From NCBI GenBank assembly GCA_022606425.2, contig JAHDVF020001024.1, positions 372,001-436,000 on the forward strand: a DNA stretch of 64,000 bases, in the 5' to 3' direction. Position 1 is the stretch's first letter. Each line of letters opens with the position of its first letter. A program made the translations under genes and the position numbers. The stretch is from Lepidostoma basale. Its lineage: Eukaryota; Arthropoda; Insecta; Trichoptera; Lepidostomatidae. A model generated the notes under the pieces. It saw nothing but the letters and a program-made list of their open reading frames with translations, searched no databases and was not told the origin of the DNA. Below, in pieces: positions 51,129-60,110 of the stretch.

Positions 51129-53605
51129 AGGCTATAGCCTCCTTTTGTCGCCCTACCAAAGGCATTGCTTACCTGCGTTGCAATCATATTGGCTAGCTCT
51201 TTATTATTCATTCCTGCTCCATTAACGGTAATATTGATGGTAGGGCTACCACCCATAGCACCCATTAACTTTTTAGTTTCATCGGCCGTTTTAACACTGC
51301 TACCACGGGGTAGGTTGATAAGCTCTGCCCCCCTCTCCCCTACTAGTGCCATACCTCCACCATGAAAATCGGTACCACTAGCATAGGCAGGCACAAATTC
51401 TTGTTTAGCAATCAGTCCTGTCTGTACTGCACCTAATGCCGTTACTGTACCAGCCGCTGCCGCTCCTAGCCCAATACCTAAGCCAAAGGGTAGCCCTAAA
51501 AAGCTACTAAATACTTTAAGAGCCCCCCGTGCCGTATCCATAATGCTTTGGGCAATATTAAACTTTTTCTCATTGTCAAACTGTTTTTTATCAAGGTCAT
51601 TCTTCTCTTTCTTCTGCTGTTCATCTAAGGCAAGCTTTTCATCGGCTAGTTGCTCTTCTAAAGCGGCCTGCTCTTCCTCTAAACGCCTCTTCTCTCTCAT
51701 GTACTCATAAAGGTTAACAAGGCCATCGGCATAGTCCTTCTCAAGCTGTATCATCGCCTTATTTTGTCCCTTGCTATCAAGGTTTAACTTGTCTTTATAA
51801 TATTGATCCCACGCCTTAAGCTCTTCTTTGTGGCGTTTGGCTAATAATGCTTTATCATTTTTAAATTGCAGTGCTACTATATTGCCTATTTGACTCCATG
51901 CTTGGCCTACCGTCACAGCTAACCCTTCTAAAATTATTTTAGTGTTCTCATTAAATTTTTTAAATAGATCTTCAATTGCAGCACCTAAAGATCCTGCAGC
52001 ATATTTAGACTTTTTTGCTGTCTCTTCTACATTTTTCAATGTTTTATTGATTGATTTTTTTGTTTGATCTTCTATAGCAATATTAGCATCATAGTTATTC
52101 CTAACCCTTTCTCTCTCCACTACCTCTGTTTTACCTAGTAAAGCATCCCATGAATTACTTAAAGAGGCTAAAGCCCTATCGGTACTAACACCTAAGTTTT
52201 TAGTAGAATCATCCCATTCTTGTTCTAACGCTTTAAAATAGCCCTTGCCGAAATTACGTGGATCAAGAGCTGCAATAGTTACCTTAGCACTAGCTAGGGC
52301 TGCAATGGTTAAATCGGCAAAGCTTGCAATAACAACACCTATAGCACTCACAATCAATCCTAATACTTGTCCCGTCTTCAGTAAAATAGTATTAAAATCA
52401 ACCATGTCATCAGCTCTATCGCCTAAAGCATTATTAAAAGAGCCCGTAAATATTTCAACAATATTTAAAAAGGCACTATAGATATCAAAAGCAACATCAG
52501 CAAGGGCTTGTAGTACGATCTTTAAAGCATTAAATGTAGCCCTAATCGTATTGCCTATCGTTTCGAATAGCTTTAATTGTCCTACTGATTCCCCCGTTTT
52601 AACACCCAAATCACGTATAATATCAGTAAGTTGTCCTAGTTCATTAAAAATGATACCGATAATATTTAAAAAAGGCTTACTCAGCTCAATAATGGGGGTG
52701 AAAAGGTTGCCTAAAGTAGCCTTTAGTTCGGCAACAATACCTCCCCATATATTAGCGAAGTCGCCTGCTGTCTTACCTAGTCCTTTACCTGCTTTTTCAG
52801 CACTTAAAGCCATCGCATCAAAAGCATCAACAATATCTTCTTTACTAATTTTTCCAGCCTCTGCAAGCTCTAAAGCCTTTTCGCCACTCACGCCATATAG
52901 CTTTCCTAGTTCATCAAGGATGGGCAGGCCATTTTTTTGAAGCTTAACTAGCTCACCCACACTATCTTTTGTGTTGTTTTGTATCTTAGAAAAAGTTGTA
53001 CTCAGCGTAGAAAAATCTTGATTGTTAGCCCGTGCCACCGTCGCTAGGCTATCAAGACGGCTACGTAAATCATCAACCTCAACGCCACTTTGCAACAACT
53101 GCTTACTAGCATTTGCTACCGCATCAAAGCCTTCACTGCCTGCAGCAGCACTATAGCGTAGCTCGCTAAATGCTTTACTTGCCTCTGCTGTGCTATCAGT
53201 TAAGCCTTTAAGCTCAGTGGTTAAAGTGTCAACCTTTAATGCTTCGCCAGCACCTATCTTTATAGCCGCTACAGCCGCACCGACGGCCAGTAGACCAACA
53301 TTAGCTTTAGCTAAGTTAGCTAGGCTACTCGTCATGCCCTTTATGCTAAAAGTACCTTCACTTAGTGCCTTTAGTTGCCCATCCAAAACATTCTTAAAAG
53401 AACTGAGAGCACTATTAACATCCTTTATTTTAAGGCTCGCTTCCTTTGACTCTTTACCAAGCTCTTTGGTAGCATCGCTATTCTCTTTAGCACTCTTAGA
53501 TGCCTTTTCGTTACTCTTAGCAGTATCATCAATAGAGCCCTCTAAAGATTTAAAGTCATTAGTTACCTCTTTTGCATTTGTCTCTACCCTAAGCTCTAGT
53601 GCCAT
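51125..53605 (-). CDS. Tape measure protein
   Basis: An 826-residue tape measure: N-terminal coiled coil, TIGR02675-like domain (about 100-330; A-L-E-L-A-E-A-G-K-I-S-K), hydrophobic helices (about 400-480), a charged coiled coil (about 590-690) and a C-terminal G-G-G-M-A-L-V-G-E-R-G-A-E-L-I-N motif. It sets tail length, and the size supports a moderately long siphovirus tail. Confidence 0.9.
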   Translation of the reverse strand: MALELRVETNAKEVTNDFKSLEGSIDDTAKSNEKASKSAKENSDATKELGKESKEASLKIKDVNSALSSFKNVLDGQLKALSEGTFSIKGMTSSLANLAKANVGLLAVGAAVAAIKIGAGEALKVDTLTTELKGLTDSTAEASKAFSELRYSAAAGSEGFDAVANASKQLLQSGVEVDDLRSRLDSLATVARANNQDFSTLSTTFSKIQNNTKDSVGELVKLQKNGLPILDELGKLYGVSGEKALELAEAGKISKEDIVDAFDAMALSAEKAGKGLGKTAGDFANIWGGIVAELKATLGNLFTPIIELSKPFLNIIGIIFNELGQLTDIIRDLGVKTGESVGQLKLFETIGNTIRATFNALKIVLQALADVAFDIYSAFLNIVEIFTGSFNNALGDRADDMVDFNTILLKTGQVLGLIVSAIGVVIASFADLTIAALASAKVTIAALDPRNFGKGYFKALEQEWDDSTKNLGVSTDRALASLSNSWDALLGKTEVVERERVRNNYDANIAIEDQTKKSINKTLKNVEETAKKSKYAAGSLGAAIEDLFKKFNENTKIILEGLAVTVGQAWSQIGNIVALQFKNDKALLAKRHKEELKAWDQYYKDKLNLDSKGQNKAMIQLEKDYADGLVNLYEYMREKRRLEEEQAALEEQLADEKLALDEQQKKEKNDLDKKQFDNEKKFNIAQSIMDTARGALKVFSSFLGLPFGLGIGLGAAAAGTVTALGAVQTGLIAKQEFVPAYASGTDFHGGGMALVGERGAELINLPRGSSVKTADETKKLMGAMGGSPTINITVNGAGMNNKELANMIATQVSNAFGRATKGGYSL

Positions 53606-53918
53606 TTAAATCCCCATGCCATTTTTGTTAACTGGCTTGTTACGCATTTCCTTTACTTGTTCAATCTCTGATAGCCATTTTTCTGCTGTCATTTTAGCTT
53701 TTTTCTCTTGCTGTTGTTGCCACTTTTTATCAAGGCCACCTTTAACCATTGCAGCAATGTTATAGGCATTGATGTTCTCTAACGCCTTGTCCCTCTCACT
53801 CTTTATATGGTAATGCAGCATAAAGCTTTTAATATCAACTTCATCTACTAATCGCTCAACATCGGCTAGGCTAGGCCTCATCCCTAACTCTAGCCATATT
53901 TCATAGACTATTTTTTTT
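53606..53918 (-). CDS. Tail assembly chaperone, frameshift extension (GT-type T part)
   Basis: The second part of the tail chaperone, read by -1 frameshift from the preceding gene. The frame is continuous from the slippery A run into E-I-W-L-E-L-G-M-R-P-S-L-A-D-V-E, and ends at 53606, adjacent to the tape measure. A free-standing start at ATG 53881 has no good ribosome site, and the codons upstream of it read as protein. Lambda G/GT chaperones use the same arrangement. Confidence 0.78.
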
Positions 53919-53919
53919 T
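53908..53919 (-). promoter_or_regulatory. Programmed -1 frameshift site
   Basis: Nine consecutive A on the minus strand (53919-53911) immediately before the TAG stop (53910-53908) of the G-type chaperone. A -1 slip on A-AAA-AAA gives a continuous frame into the downstream gene. Confidence 0.82.
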
Positions 53920-54186
53920 ATTGCTAGACTCAATCGACTCTTTTATAATACTTCCCGCATGGCTAGCCAATTGCATCACCGTTGCTATCGGCAAATCATC
54001 ACTCTGTAGGCTAGGCCATATGGCTTTTACAAGGTCAATTGCCCTTTGAAAGTCATTAATATCATCATTCATGATCGCAATCATCTCTTTAGCCGTAATA
54101 TTTTTCCCTTCATAAAGCGTCGATGTACCATTAATCGTTAAGTTAATATCTAAATCAACACTGTTATCTTCATTAATTTCAATCAT
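53908..54186 (-). CDS. Tail assembly chaperone (G-type)
   Basis: A 92-residue protein with E-N-D-D... N-terminal acidic beta pattern and a helical C-terminus ending S-N-K-K-K at the slippery run. Position between tail-tube and tape-measure genes and the frameshift extension identify it as the G-type chaperone. Good ribosome site (AGAGAGG). Confidence 0.75.
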   Translation of the reverse strand: MIEINEDNSVDLDINLTINGTSTLYEGKNITAKEMIAIMNDDINDFQRAIDLVKAIWPSLQSDDLPIATVMQLASHAGSIIKESIESSNKKK

Positions 54187-54187
54187 T

Positions 54188-55135
54188 TTATCCTCTCTCT
54201 ACTGGTGCTTTTCTGTTTGGGGGTAGAATGGGTGCTACATAAGGAACTAATACTTCAGGCAACATGGCACTGAGTGCTGTATTGGCATGAATGACTTGCC
54301 CTTCCGATCCCCATAAAAAAATAGACTTTGTTTGGCTAAGCACTACAGGGTCGCTACCAACTAAAGGGCTAGGAGTAATAGTAATTTTATTGCCATCAAT
54401 CACACCTGTAGCCTCATAAACTAAATTGCCCATTGCCTCTGTCTGAACAATTTTGTAGTTTAAGCTACCATTTTGCTCTAAAGCATTTTGGTAGGTTAAA
54501 ATAACGCTATCACCATCATGGCTTATTGTCGGTATCTCAGGCCAAATTACCTTAGGTAGCTCAACCGGATTATCGCCAAAATAGCCAAAGGCAGAGCCAA
54601 TATCGCCATTATAGCCATTATAGCCGTCCAGGGTTTTTAGCTGTATTAACCACTCAACACTCTTGCTCTGCTGCTCAAGACCACCCATCACGATGTTGCC
54701 AGTGATAGTAGGAATAGCAGAGTAAAACCATAGATGATCTTCACTCTTTGTGCTAATCGATCCATCAGGGTTGCTTTTAGCTAACAAGAGAGCTCCACCT
54801 TTGGTTTGCATCAAGCTTGTAAATAGCTCGGTCGAAAGGTATGCCTCACCAGTATCACTCTTTTGCATCGATCCATCAAGAAGAGCCATAATACTCTCTT
54901 TAGCACCCGCTAAACTAGTCGTTAGCTTCAACTCAACACCCGTAATCGCTTGGTCTTGCGGACGTGATCCCTTTTGTTGACACATAATATCAACAGTATC
55001 AATATCCTTATTCAACTCAGTATTAGCCGTCGTACAACCCATGTAAACACCTTTAAAAACAACATGGGTATTAATAACACTAAAATCAAGTAGCCCATTA
55101 AATTGGCCTTCTGCCTTTAATCCTAACTCTGCCAT
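54188..55135 (-). CDS. Major tail (tube) protein
   Basis: A 315-residue protein: N-terminal tail-tube-like beta domain (about 20-190, with V-Y-M-G-C-T-T-A-N and D-I-D-T-V-D-I) and a C-terminal extension (about 205-300) that may be Ig-like or fibronectin-like. Strong AGGAGG ribosome site. Placed between connectors and chaperones, where the tube gene is expected. Confidence 0.75.
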   Translation of the reverse strand: MAELGLKAEGQFNGLLDFSVINTHVVFKGVYMGCTTANTELNKDIDTVDIMCQQKGSRPQDQAITGVELKLTTSLAGAKESIMALLDGSMQKSDTGEAYLSTELFTSLMQTKGGALLLAKSNPDGSISTKSEDHLWFYSAIPTITGNIVMGGLEQQSKSVEWLIQLKTLDGYNGYNGDIGSAFGYFGDNPVELPKVIWPEIPTISHDGDSVILTYQNALEQNGSLNYKIVQTEAMGNLVYEATGVIDGNKITITPSPLVGSDPVVLSQTKSIFLWGSEGQVIHANTALSAMLPEVLVPYVAPILPPNRKAPVERG

Positions 55136-55136
55136 C

Positions 55137-55475
55137 CTATCCTCCTATTATTATATCAAAATCAACCGTACCAATTGCTTGGCTACTGCTGCTTAAATAA
55201 AGCCTATTCTTATTTCTTATAGTAAATTTATCATTAGATAGAGTAGTATCAAATAGCTCTTGCCCTATCCTTATAGCCTCTTCATCACTCTTAGCATAAA
55301 CCAATAGGGTTAAAACACCACTCTCATAGCTACCACAGCCATTGGGGCTATAGGCTACCGTTGACTTCAGCTGTGGCACTAAAATAGCCTCTTGAAGCTT
55401 CTCTCTAGGTCTCTCAACTTGCACTTTGTAGGGTAGTATGGCTCTTATATGCTCTGCAATTTGGTATCGTATCAT
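55137..55475 (-). CDS. Tail terminator/completion-like protein
   Basis: A 112-residue protein without a recognised motif, overlapping the preceding gene by four bases and abutting the tail-tube gene. In siphovirus order this is the tail terminator slot. Assignment by position only. Confidence 0.52.
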   Translation of the reverse strand: MIRYQIAEHIRAILPYKVQVERPREKLQEAILVPQLKSTVAYSPNGCGSYESGVLTLLVYAKSDEEAIRIGQELFDTTLSNDKFTIRNKNRLYLSSSSQAIGTVDFDIIIGG

Positions 55476-55813
55476 TTAAAATATTTCCCTAGTTCTTTTT
55501 TCATACCACTCTCTAAAAAATTACGATAGTCTTCTATAGTCTTTTTTTGGTACTTCAAATAGAGTTTCTCAGCAAAGTCAGCATGAATACCTCTTTTTTG
55601 TTTAAAGCTACCATCGCTTAAAAATCCACCAACATAGGGGCTATAGTCAGTACCATAGCTTAAAATAATAGCGTCATCATCAAGACTAAAAGTTGTACTC
55701 CTGCTCATCAGTCCTGTATCATAAGGGAATGATGGGTCTCTCTTCTCTCTTATAATCAAGTTAGTAGCCACAGCCGATAAAGCTTGCTCAACAACATTGT
55801 CAATATCACTCAT
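55472..55813 (-). CDS. HK97 gp10-like head-tail protein
   Basis: About 113 residues with P-Y-D-T-G-L-M-S-R-S-T near 28, Y-G-T-D-Y-S-P-Y-V at about 53 and a helical tail: the HK97-gp10/minor-tail pattern. ATG 55813 is preferred over the upstream start at 55873, which would overlap the previous gene heavily. Confidence 0.65.
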   Translation of the reverse strand: MSDIDNVVEQALSAVATNLIIREKRDPSFPYDTGLMSRSTTFSLDDDAIILSYGTDYSPYVGGFLSDGSFKQKRGIHADFAEKLYLKYQKKTIEDYRNFLESGMKKELGKYFK

Positions 55814-55814
55814 C

Positions 55815-56312
55815 CTATTCCCCCGTTGTTGCACGATAAAATATCTTATTGTATTGGCTATCAATAGCGTCAATACTATAAACTACTCTATCTATTCTCA
55901 CTCTATCGCCTAAACTAAAGTGATCATCAGTGTAAAAAAATAGCTGCTCATAATAGCCATTGCCAACTCTTTCTTGTCTTGTGCTTATTGTATAGATAAT
56001 AGTTGCTATCTCATCAGTAATCTCACCGCCATCAATAGCAATGCTCATATAAACGACAACCTTACGCTCAGCAAGTTTGGCTAAATAGCGATAATGGCTA
56101 TTACTTCCTTTTTTGTTGTAGCCATAGGTAAGGCCTAAAATGTAATAGAGCCCATCAGATGACTCTATATTATCTAATGGTGCATCGCTATAAATATTGT
56201 TTTCTGCACTATAGAGCAGTTGTGGCTCTTGCCTCTTTTGGCTTTGGATGCAGACTACTTTACCACTATCCAAAGTAGTAAGCTGCTCTTTTGGCATCTT
56301 AGCAATAATCAT
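55815..56312 (-). CDS. Head-tail joining/closure-like protein
   Basis: A 165-residue protein without a clear motif; the C-terminal L-G-D-R-V-R-I-D-R-V-V-Y-S-I is like head-closure folds. It overlaps the connector gene by 14 bases. Assignment is by place between connector and gp10-like genes. Confidence 0.5.
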   Translation of the reverse strand: MIIAKMPKEQLTTLDSGKVVCIQSQKRQEPQLLYSAENNIYSDAPLDNIESSDGLYYILGLTYGYNKKGSNSHYRYLAKLAERKVVVYMSIAIDGGEITDEIATIIYTISTRQERVGNGYYEQLFFYTDDHFSLGDRVRIDRVVYSIDAIDSQYNKIFYRATTGE

Positions 56313-56652
56313 TAGTTATCCCTACCCATGCATCGTTAGGGTTTTCTATCATAGCAAGCTCTATCAATTGGGTTAAAAATGGGTTTTTACCATTATTGCT
56401 ATAGCTCTCACTCCAGTCTCCTAGGCTTTGGCTATTCTTGCTGTAATCGGCATTACGCTCATAGTCCATGTAGCACAGTTGCAAAGCAAGGCTATACTCA
56501 TCGGTAGCCTTAATGCTAAAAAACTTATCAACCATATTTAGCCTTATAATTGCTAGTCCTATCGGCTGTGAAGCTTCATCAAGGGGCAAAGGTGGTACGC
56601 TATGCTTCTCTCCTAGATAGTCAATATTATCATTTACTAGGTTATAATCCAT
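56299..56652 (-). CDS. Head-tail connector (gp6-like) protein
   Basis: A 117-residue, mostly helical protein (A-L-Q-L-C-Y-M-D-Y-E-R-N-A-D-Y) in the slot of HK97 gp6-type adaptors. It overlaps the MuF-like gene by 11 bases. No direct motif, position-based. Confidence 0.5.
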   Translation of the reverse strand: MDYNLVNDNIDYLGEKHSVPPLPLDEASQPIGLAIIRLNMVDKFFSIKATDEYSLALQLCYMDYERNADYSKNSQSLGDWSESYSNNGKNPFLTQLIELAMIENPNDAWVGITNDYC

Positions 56653-57169
56653 TTTTGTACTCCTCTTTCGTAATTACAATCAGTTGGCACTGGCATCCAT
56701 TCCATTCGCTAGGCCATTCACCCTCCACGCTAGGGACGCTCTCACCCTTTTTCCAAACATTTCCCACTAGCTCTAAATGCACGCTTCGTGGGTTATCGCT
56801 CAATGTTCTTCCCCACATGAAATAGCTAGCAGTATCCTCTTTTGTTTGCACATCAATTCTATTAACTATTATATCAAGCCCTTTGCTTAACTGCTCTTCT
56901 ATCTGTTCTTTGCTAAAGTCGCCACTTTTAGATAGCTCTTTTAAACGTTCAAATAAGCCTTTAGCCTCTTTTGTGGTCATCTTAAAATCGATTGCTCCAC
57001 CATATATCTTTTTATTCACATTAAAAAGGTATGATATTAACCTCTTTTCTGTAATCGTTCCAGTTTCAAAAACGGGCAAGATAGCTTGTTTAGCTCGACG
57101 CTTTTTTTTAATCTCTTGCTTTGCTAGCTCATCAATCTTTCTCTTTTCAGCCGTTGTTAACCGTGCCAT
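56642..57169 (-). CDS. MuF-like minor head protein
   Basis: A 175-residue protein whose C-terminus has the Mu gpF / SPP1 gp7 signature: S-V-H-L-E-L-V-G-N-V-W near 130, then W-N-G-C-Q-C-Q-L-I-V-I. Its N-terminus is Lys-rich and helical. Such genes normally sit next to portal; here it follows the capsid gene. Confidence 0.72.
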   Translation of the reverse strand: MARLTTAEKRKIDELAKQEIKKKRRAKQAILPVFETGTITEKRLISYLFNVNKKIYGGAIDFKMTTKEAKGLFERLKELSKSGDFSKEQIEEQLSKGLDIIVNRIDVQTKEDTASYFMWGRTLSDNPRSVHLELVGNVWKKGESVPSVEGEWPSEWNGCQCQLIVITKEEYKNGL

Positions 57170-57181
57170 CTTGCCCTCTTT

Positions 57182-58072
57182 TTATGTTACAATAACCTTA
57201 CGCTCAGCAAAAATAGCATCCTTGCTAAAATTGTTATTACCAATGGTCATCTTATAAACAGTACGATACTCCCTAACACCATCATCATTACTTGTTGTTA
57301 GTCCTGTTTCAGTAATAAAAGGAGACATGCCTCTAACAGCTTCATACTTGTCGCTTGTAGCGTTATAGGCTAGCACCTTGCTAGTGCTGTTAAAATCAAG
57401 CAAAGCAATAAAATTTACGCTAGGGTACTGCTCCTTTAAAAAGTCAATGGCACTCTTTGTTCCTGCGGTATTGGTAACCTCCACCATCTTTCGGTACAAA
57501 ATAGTACTCATCGCTATTTCAGTAACCTCTTCATTGCTTCCTTCAACGGCATCAACTAATTCAGCAACGGCTTTAATAAAAGTTGCAAAGCTAGTAGGCG
57601 TTGCATCAGAAAGATGCTGTACACCTAGTTGGGTAGGGGCAAACATTGATAGGGGGTTATCCATCGTTTGGCTACTCTCATTTTTTATAACTTCCCCACC
57701 AAACAACCATCCAGACTCTTGCTCATAAAAATGCTTAAGAGCTTGATAGTCTATCTCTCTTTTATGGTCAGCCCAAGTACCCTGCTCAATCATGGCACTA
57801 TAAGCATCTTCATCTTCACGGTAAACATTGCGTAGGTTATTAAAAATAATCTTATTACCTACAATATCTCCCCTAATAATGCCACTCTTGGTATTGCTAT
57901 TAACCATGCTTAATGGCTGTCCGCTTACCTTAGTAGAGTAAAAATTAACTGTCTGTAAACCAGTTTTACCTGTATCTCTAATAGCTCTACCAAAAAGTCT
58001 ATTATGCAAAGGGTTATAGCTTGACTCTGAAAAATTCTTAAGCACATCTTCATCAAAATAGATATTAGCCAT
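57182..58072 (-). CDS. Major capsid protein
   Basis: A 296-residue protein in capsid position. It has the length and pattern of the Mu/E217-type (DUF2184-like) HK97-fold capsids; V-Y-R-E-D-E-D-A-Y-S-A at about 82 and the C-terminal Y-R-T-V-Y-K-M are consistent. No N-terminal cleavable region is obvious, matching the absence of a prohead protease next to it. Starts with a shared base at the stop of the 58072 gene. Confidence 0.75.
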   Translation of the reverse strand: MANIYFDEDVLKNFSESSYNPLHNRLFGRAIRDTGKTGLQTVNFYSTKVSGQPLSMVNSNTKSGIIRGDIVGNKIIFNNLRNVYREDEDAYSAMIEQGTWADHKREIDYQALKHFYEQESGWLFGGEVIKNESSQTMDNPLSMFAPTQLGVQHLSDATPTSFATFIKAVAELVDAVEGSNEEVTEIAMSTILYRKMVEVTNTAGTKSAIDFLKEQYPSVNFIALLDFNSTSKVLAYNATSDKYEAVRGMSPFITETGLTTSNDDGVREYRTVYKMTIGNNNFSKDAIFAERKVIVT

Positions 58073-58467
58073 TATTTAGCCTCCTCATTTTTATTAACTG
58101 GTGCTTTTTTAGCCAAAGGTGGTATAACCGCACTAATCGTACCATTGGTTAGCCTAACAATGGTAAATCCTGTAGCACATGGCTTATCGGCTACAGCGTT
58201 GTAAACGCCTTCTGTTACCACAACACCATTAAGAAGCTTACTGCCAATAGTAAAATCACCAGCCACTGTTACCTCAATGTTGCTACCATAAAGAGCTACC
58301 TCAACATTAGCTCCTCTTTGGCTACCACTCCTAAAACTGGTGTCTAATACGATACCCCGCTCGCCCCAGTCCCCAGCTACTTGGTCAACATAGGCCTCGT
58401 TGGTTACCCCAGCATGTTGACGATGAATCAAAATACCTGCTTTTGTAAATCCTGTAAAACTATTCAT
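58072..58467 (-). CDS. Capsid decoration/head-fibre-like protein
   Basis: A 131-residue Gly/Val-rich beta protein upstream of the capsid gene, with A-G-D-F-T-I-G-S-K-L-L-N-G-V-V-V. It fits small decoration (cement) proteins of DUF2190-like type. AGGAGG before the start. Assigned by position and composition. Confidence 0.6.
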   Translation of the reverse strand: MNSFTGFTKAGILIHRQHAGVTNEAYVDQVAGDWGERGIVLDTSFRSGSQRGANVEVALYGSNIEVTVAGDFTIGSKLLNGVVVTEGVYNAVADKPCATGFTIVRLTNGTISAVIPPLAKKAPVNKNEEAK

Positions 58468-58478
58468 TACGCTCCTCC

Positions 58479-59030
58479 TTATCTTTTATACTGCTTTTGT
58501 TGTAAAATCTTGATTAATGGGTTTTCGTCTTTATTAAGCATCGCCTTAGCATCAGCCTTACCCTTGCTTGATAGCTTTAGTTTTTCATCAAGCATTTGTG
58601 CTTTAAGCTTAATAGCATCAAAGCTAAGTACATCAAGCTCTTTTTCAATCTTCTCAAGCTCTTCTTTATTAATGCCATCATTAGCTACAGCAACGGCTTT
58701 AATCATACCAATATAGTAGGCTTTAGCAGCATCTAATCCAGCCTTACCACGTCCAACCTCTTTAACATAGCTACCAACATCAATACCATTAATGCTTTTA
58801 ACGTTAGCCGTTAGCATAAACATGGCGTCTGTTGCTTCATCCTGCTCTAAAGCTCTCTTCTCAAGCTCACTGTTAATCTTGTTCTGCTCAATCAATAGCT
58901 CATTCTGACTCTTCTCTTTCTCAGCCTCAGCCTCTTCTGATTTTTTTTTGGCCTCATCATTAGCAGCCTTAAGAGCAGTAAGCTCTTCCTCTTTTTCCTT
59001 CAATTGCTGTTGCAACTCTTCTACGCTCAT
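58479..59030 (-). CDS. Scaffolding-like protein
   Basis: About 183 residues: long N-terminal coiled coil (E-E-L-Q-Q-Q-L-K-E-K-E-E-E), acidic middle and a Lys-rich C-terminal helix. Between portal and capsid genes this is the scaffold slot. Start is an ATG doublet (59033/59030) after GGGAGGA; spacing favours 59030. Confidence 0.72.
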   Translation of the reverse strand: MSVEELQQQLKEKEEELTALKAANDEAKKKSEEAEAEKEKSQNELLIEQNKINSELEKRALEQDEATDAMFMLTANVKSINGIDVGSYVKEVGRGKAGLDAAKAYYIGMIKAVAVANDGINKEELEKIEKELDVLSFDAIKLKAQMLDEKLKLSSKGKADAKAMLNKDENPLIKILQQKQYKR

Positions 59031-59042
59031 CATTCCTCCCTT

Positions 59043-60110
59043 TTAAATGTACTTTTCTTTTATTTGCATAAGTTCTCTCTCAAACTCTTTACGCTCAATG
59101 CTGTTACTGCTTCCTAATGCTCTTAAATAAGAGTCAACATCGATCGCTAGCTCTACCTCTTTTTTATACAACTCAAACTTATCAATCTGGTTTACCTCAA
59201 GAGGACTCACCATCGTAAAGTTGCCAAAGCTCTCTATCTTGCCCGTGCTGTTAATCAAGTCAATAAAATCTTGATAGGCATAAAACAAGATGCTGTCTTG
59301 TATATATTTAAGATGAGCTTTATAGCGTTCAAAGCTTTCACCAGTACCATTAAATACCGATGAGTTATCTTCACTCTCATTTAAAACCGATACAGGAACA
59401 CCAGTGATGGAGGCAATAGAGTGCATAATTTCATTCTTTGCATTTATTAAGTGGCTACTATCGATGCTAGTTAATAGCGGGGTAGCACCAACTAAAATAG
59501 CCATCTTAGAGCTAGTCTGCTTTTTTTCAAGCTCACTTACTTGGTTAATAACTTTGGTTTGATCAGCTACTTGCTCCGCATTATCAAACTTTAAAAACAT
59601 TCGGCTACCGCTTAAGGCCATATCAAAGAGAAGACCATCAATAATTTTAACCTGAGCACATAGCTCTTTAAGACAATGGCTAGGGGGTGATACATTTTTA
59701 AGTTGCATCGATGGCCAATTGATTCTTTTAGCATAGGCTAATGAGACAATAGAAAACTGATCATCCTGATAGACAAGAGAGCTGTTTTCATCAAAAATAG
59801 TTGCCTTATACAGCCTCTTTAGCCATAGCTCAGCATTGTATAAGGCCAATCGTTGCTGTAGCTTATCATTATTGGTTTCAAATCTTACTCCAGCACCTAA
59901 AGCACGCTCAAAAGGTTTAATAATGGCACTATGGGCTATTGGCACATTGATAAAAAAGTTGTCGTTGTCGCCATTAACCAGCCTAGCAAGGTCAGAGTAT
60001 ACCTTGTCTTTACTACCCAAAGAAAAAAGCTTATCGCTGCTAAAGCGTTTAGCTCTCTTTGTCTCTGCTCTTTGCTCACTACTCTTTTCAATATCATCAA
60101 GTAAACTCAT
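59043..60110 (-). CDS. Portal protein
   Basis: A protein of about 355 residues resembling DUF1073/Mu-type portals, with S-V-F-N-G-T-G-E-S-F-E-R-Y at about 250 and a long helical C-terminus. ATG 60110 overlaps the TerL stop (TGATG) with GAGG upstream; the TTG at 60113 is less likely. Forms the DNA entry vertex. Confidence 0.8.
   Translation of the reverse strand: MSLLDDIEKSSEQRAETKRAKRFSSDKLFSLGSKDKVYSDLARLVNGDNDNFFINVPIAHSAIIKPFERALGAGVRFETNNDKLQQRLALYNAELWLKRLYKATIFDENSSLVYQDDQFSIVSLAYAKRINWPSMQLKNVSPPSHCLKELCAQVKIIDGLLFDMALSGSRMFLKFDNAEQVADQTKVINQVSELEKKQTSSKMAILVGATPLLTSIDSSHLINAKNEIMHSIASITGVPVSVLNESEDNSSVFNGTGESFERYKAHLKYIQDSILFYAYQDFIDLINSTGKIESFGNFTMVSPLEVNQIDKFELYKKEVELAIDVDSYLRALGSSNSIERKEFERELMQIKEKYI

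Noticed and set aside
53190..53609. Plus-strand frame of 139 residues within the tape measure gene
   Set aside because: Ser/Leu-rich antisense shadow of the coiled-coil region; no start signals.
53606..53881. Independent gene starting at ATG 53881
   Set aside because: No good ribosome site, and the frame continues upstream as protein up to a slippery A9 run; better explained by frameshift.
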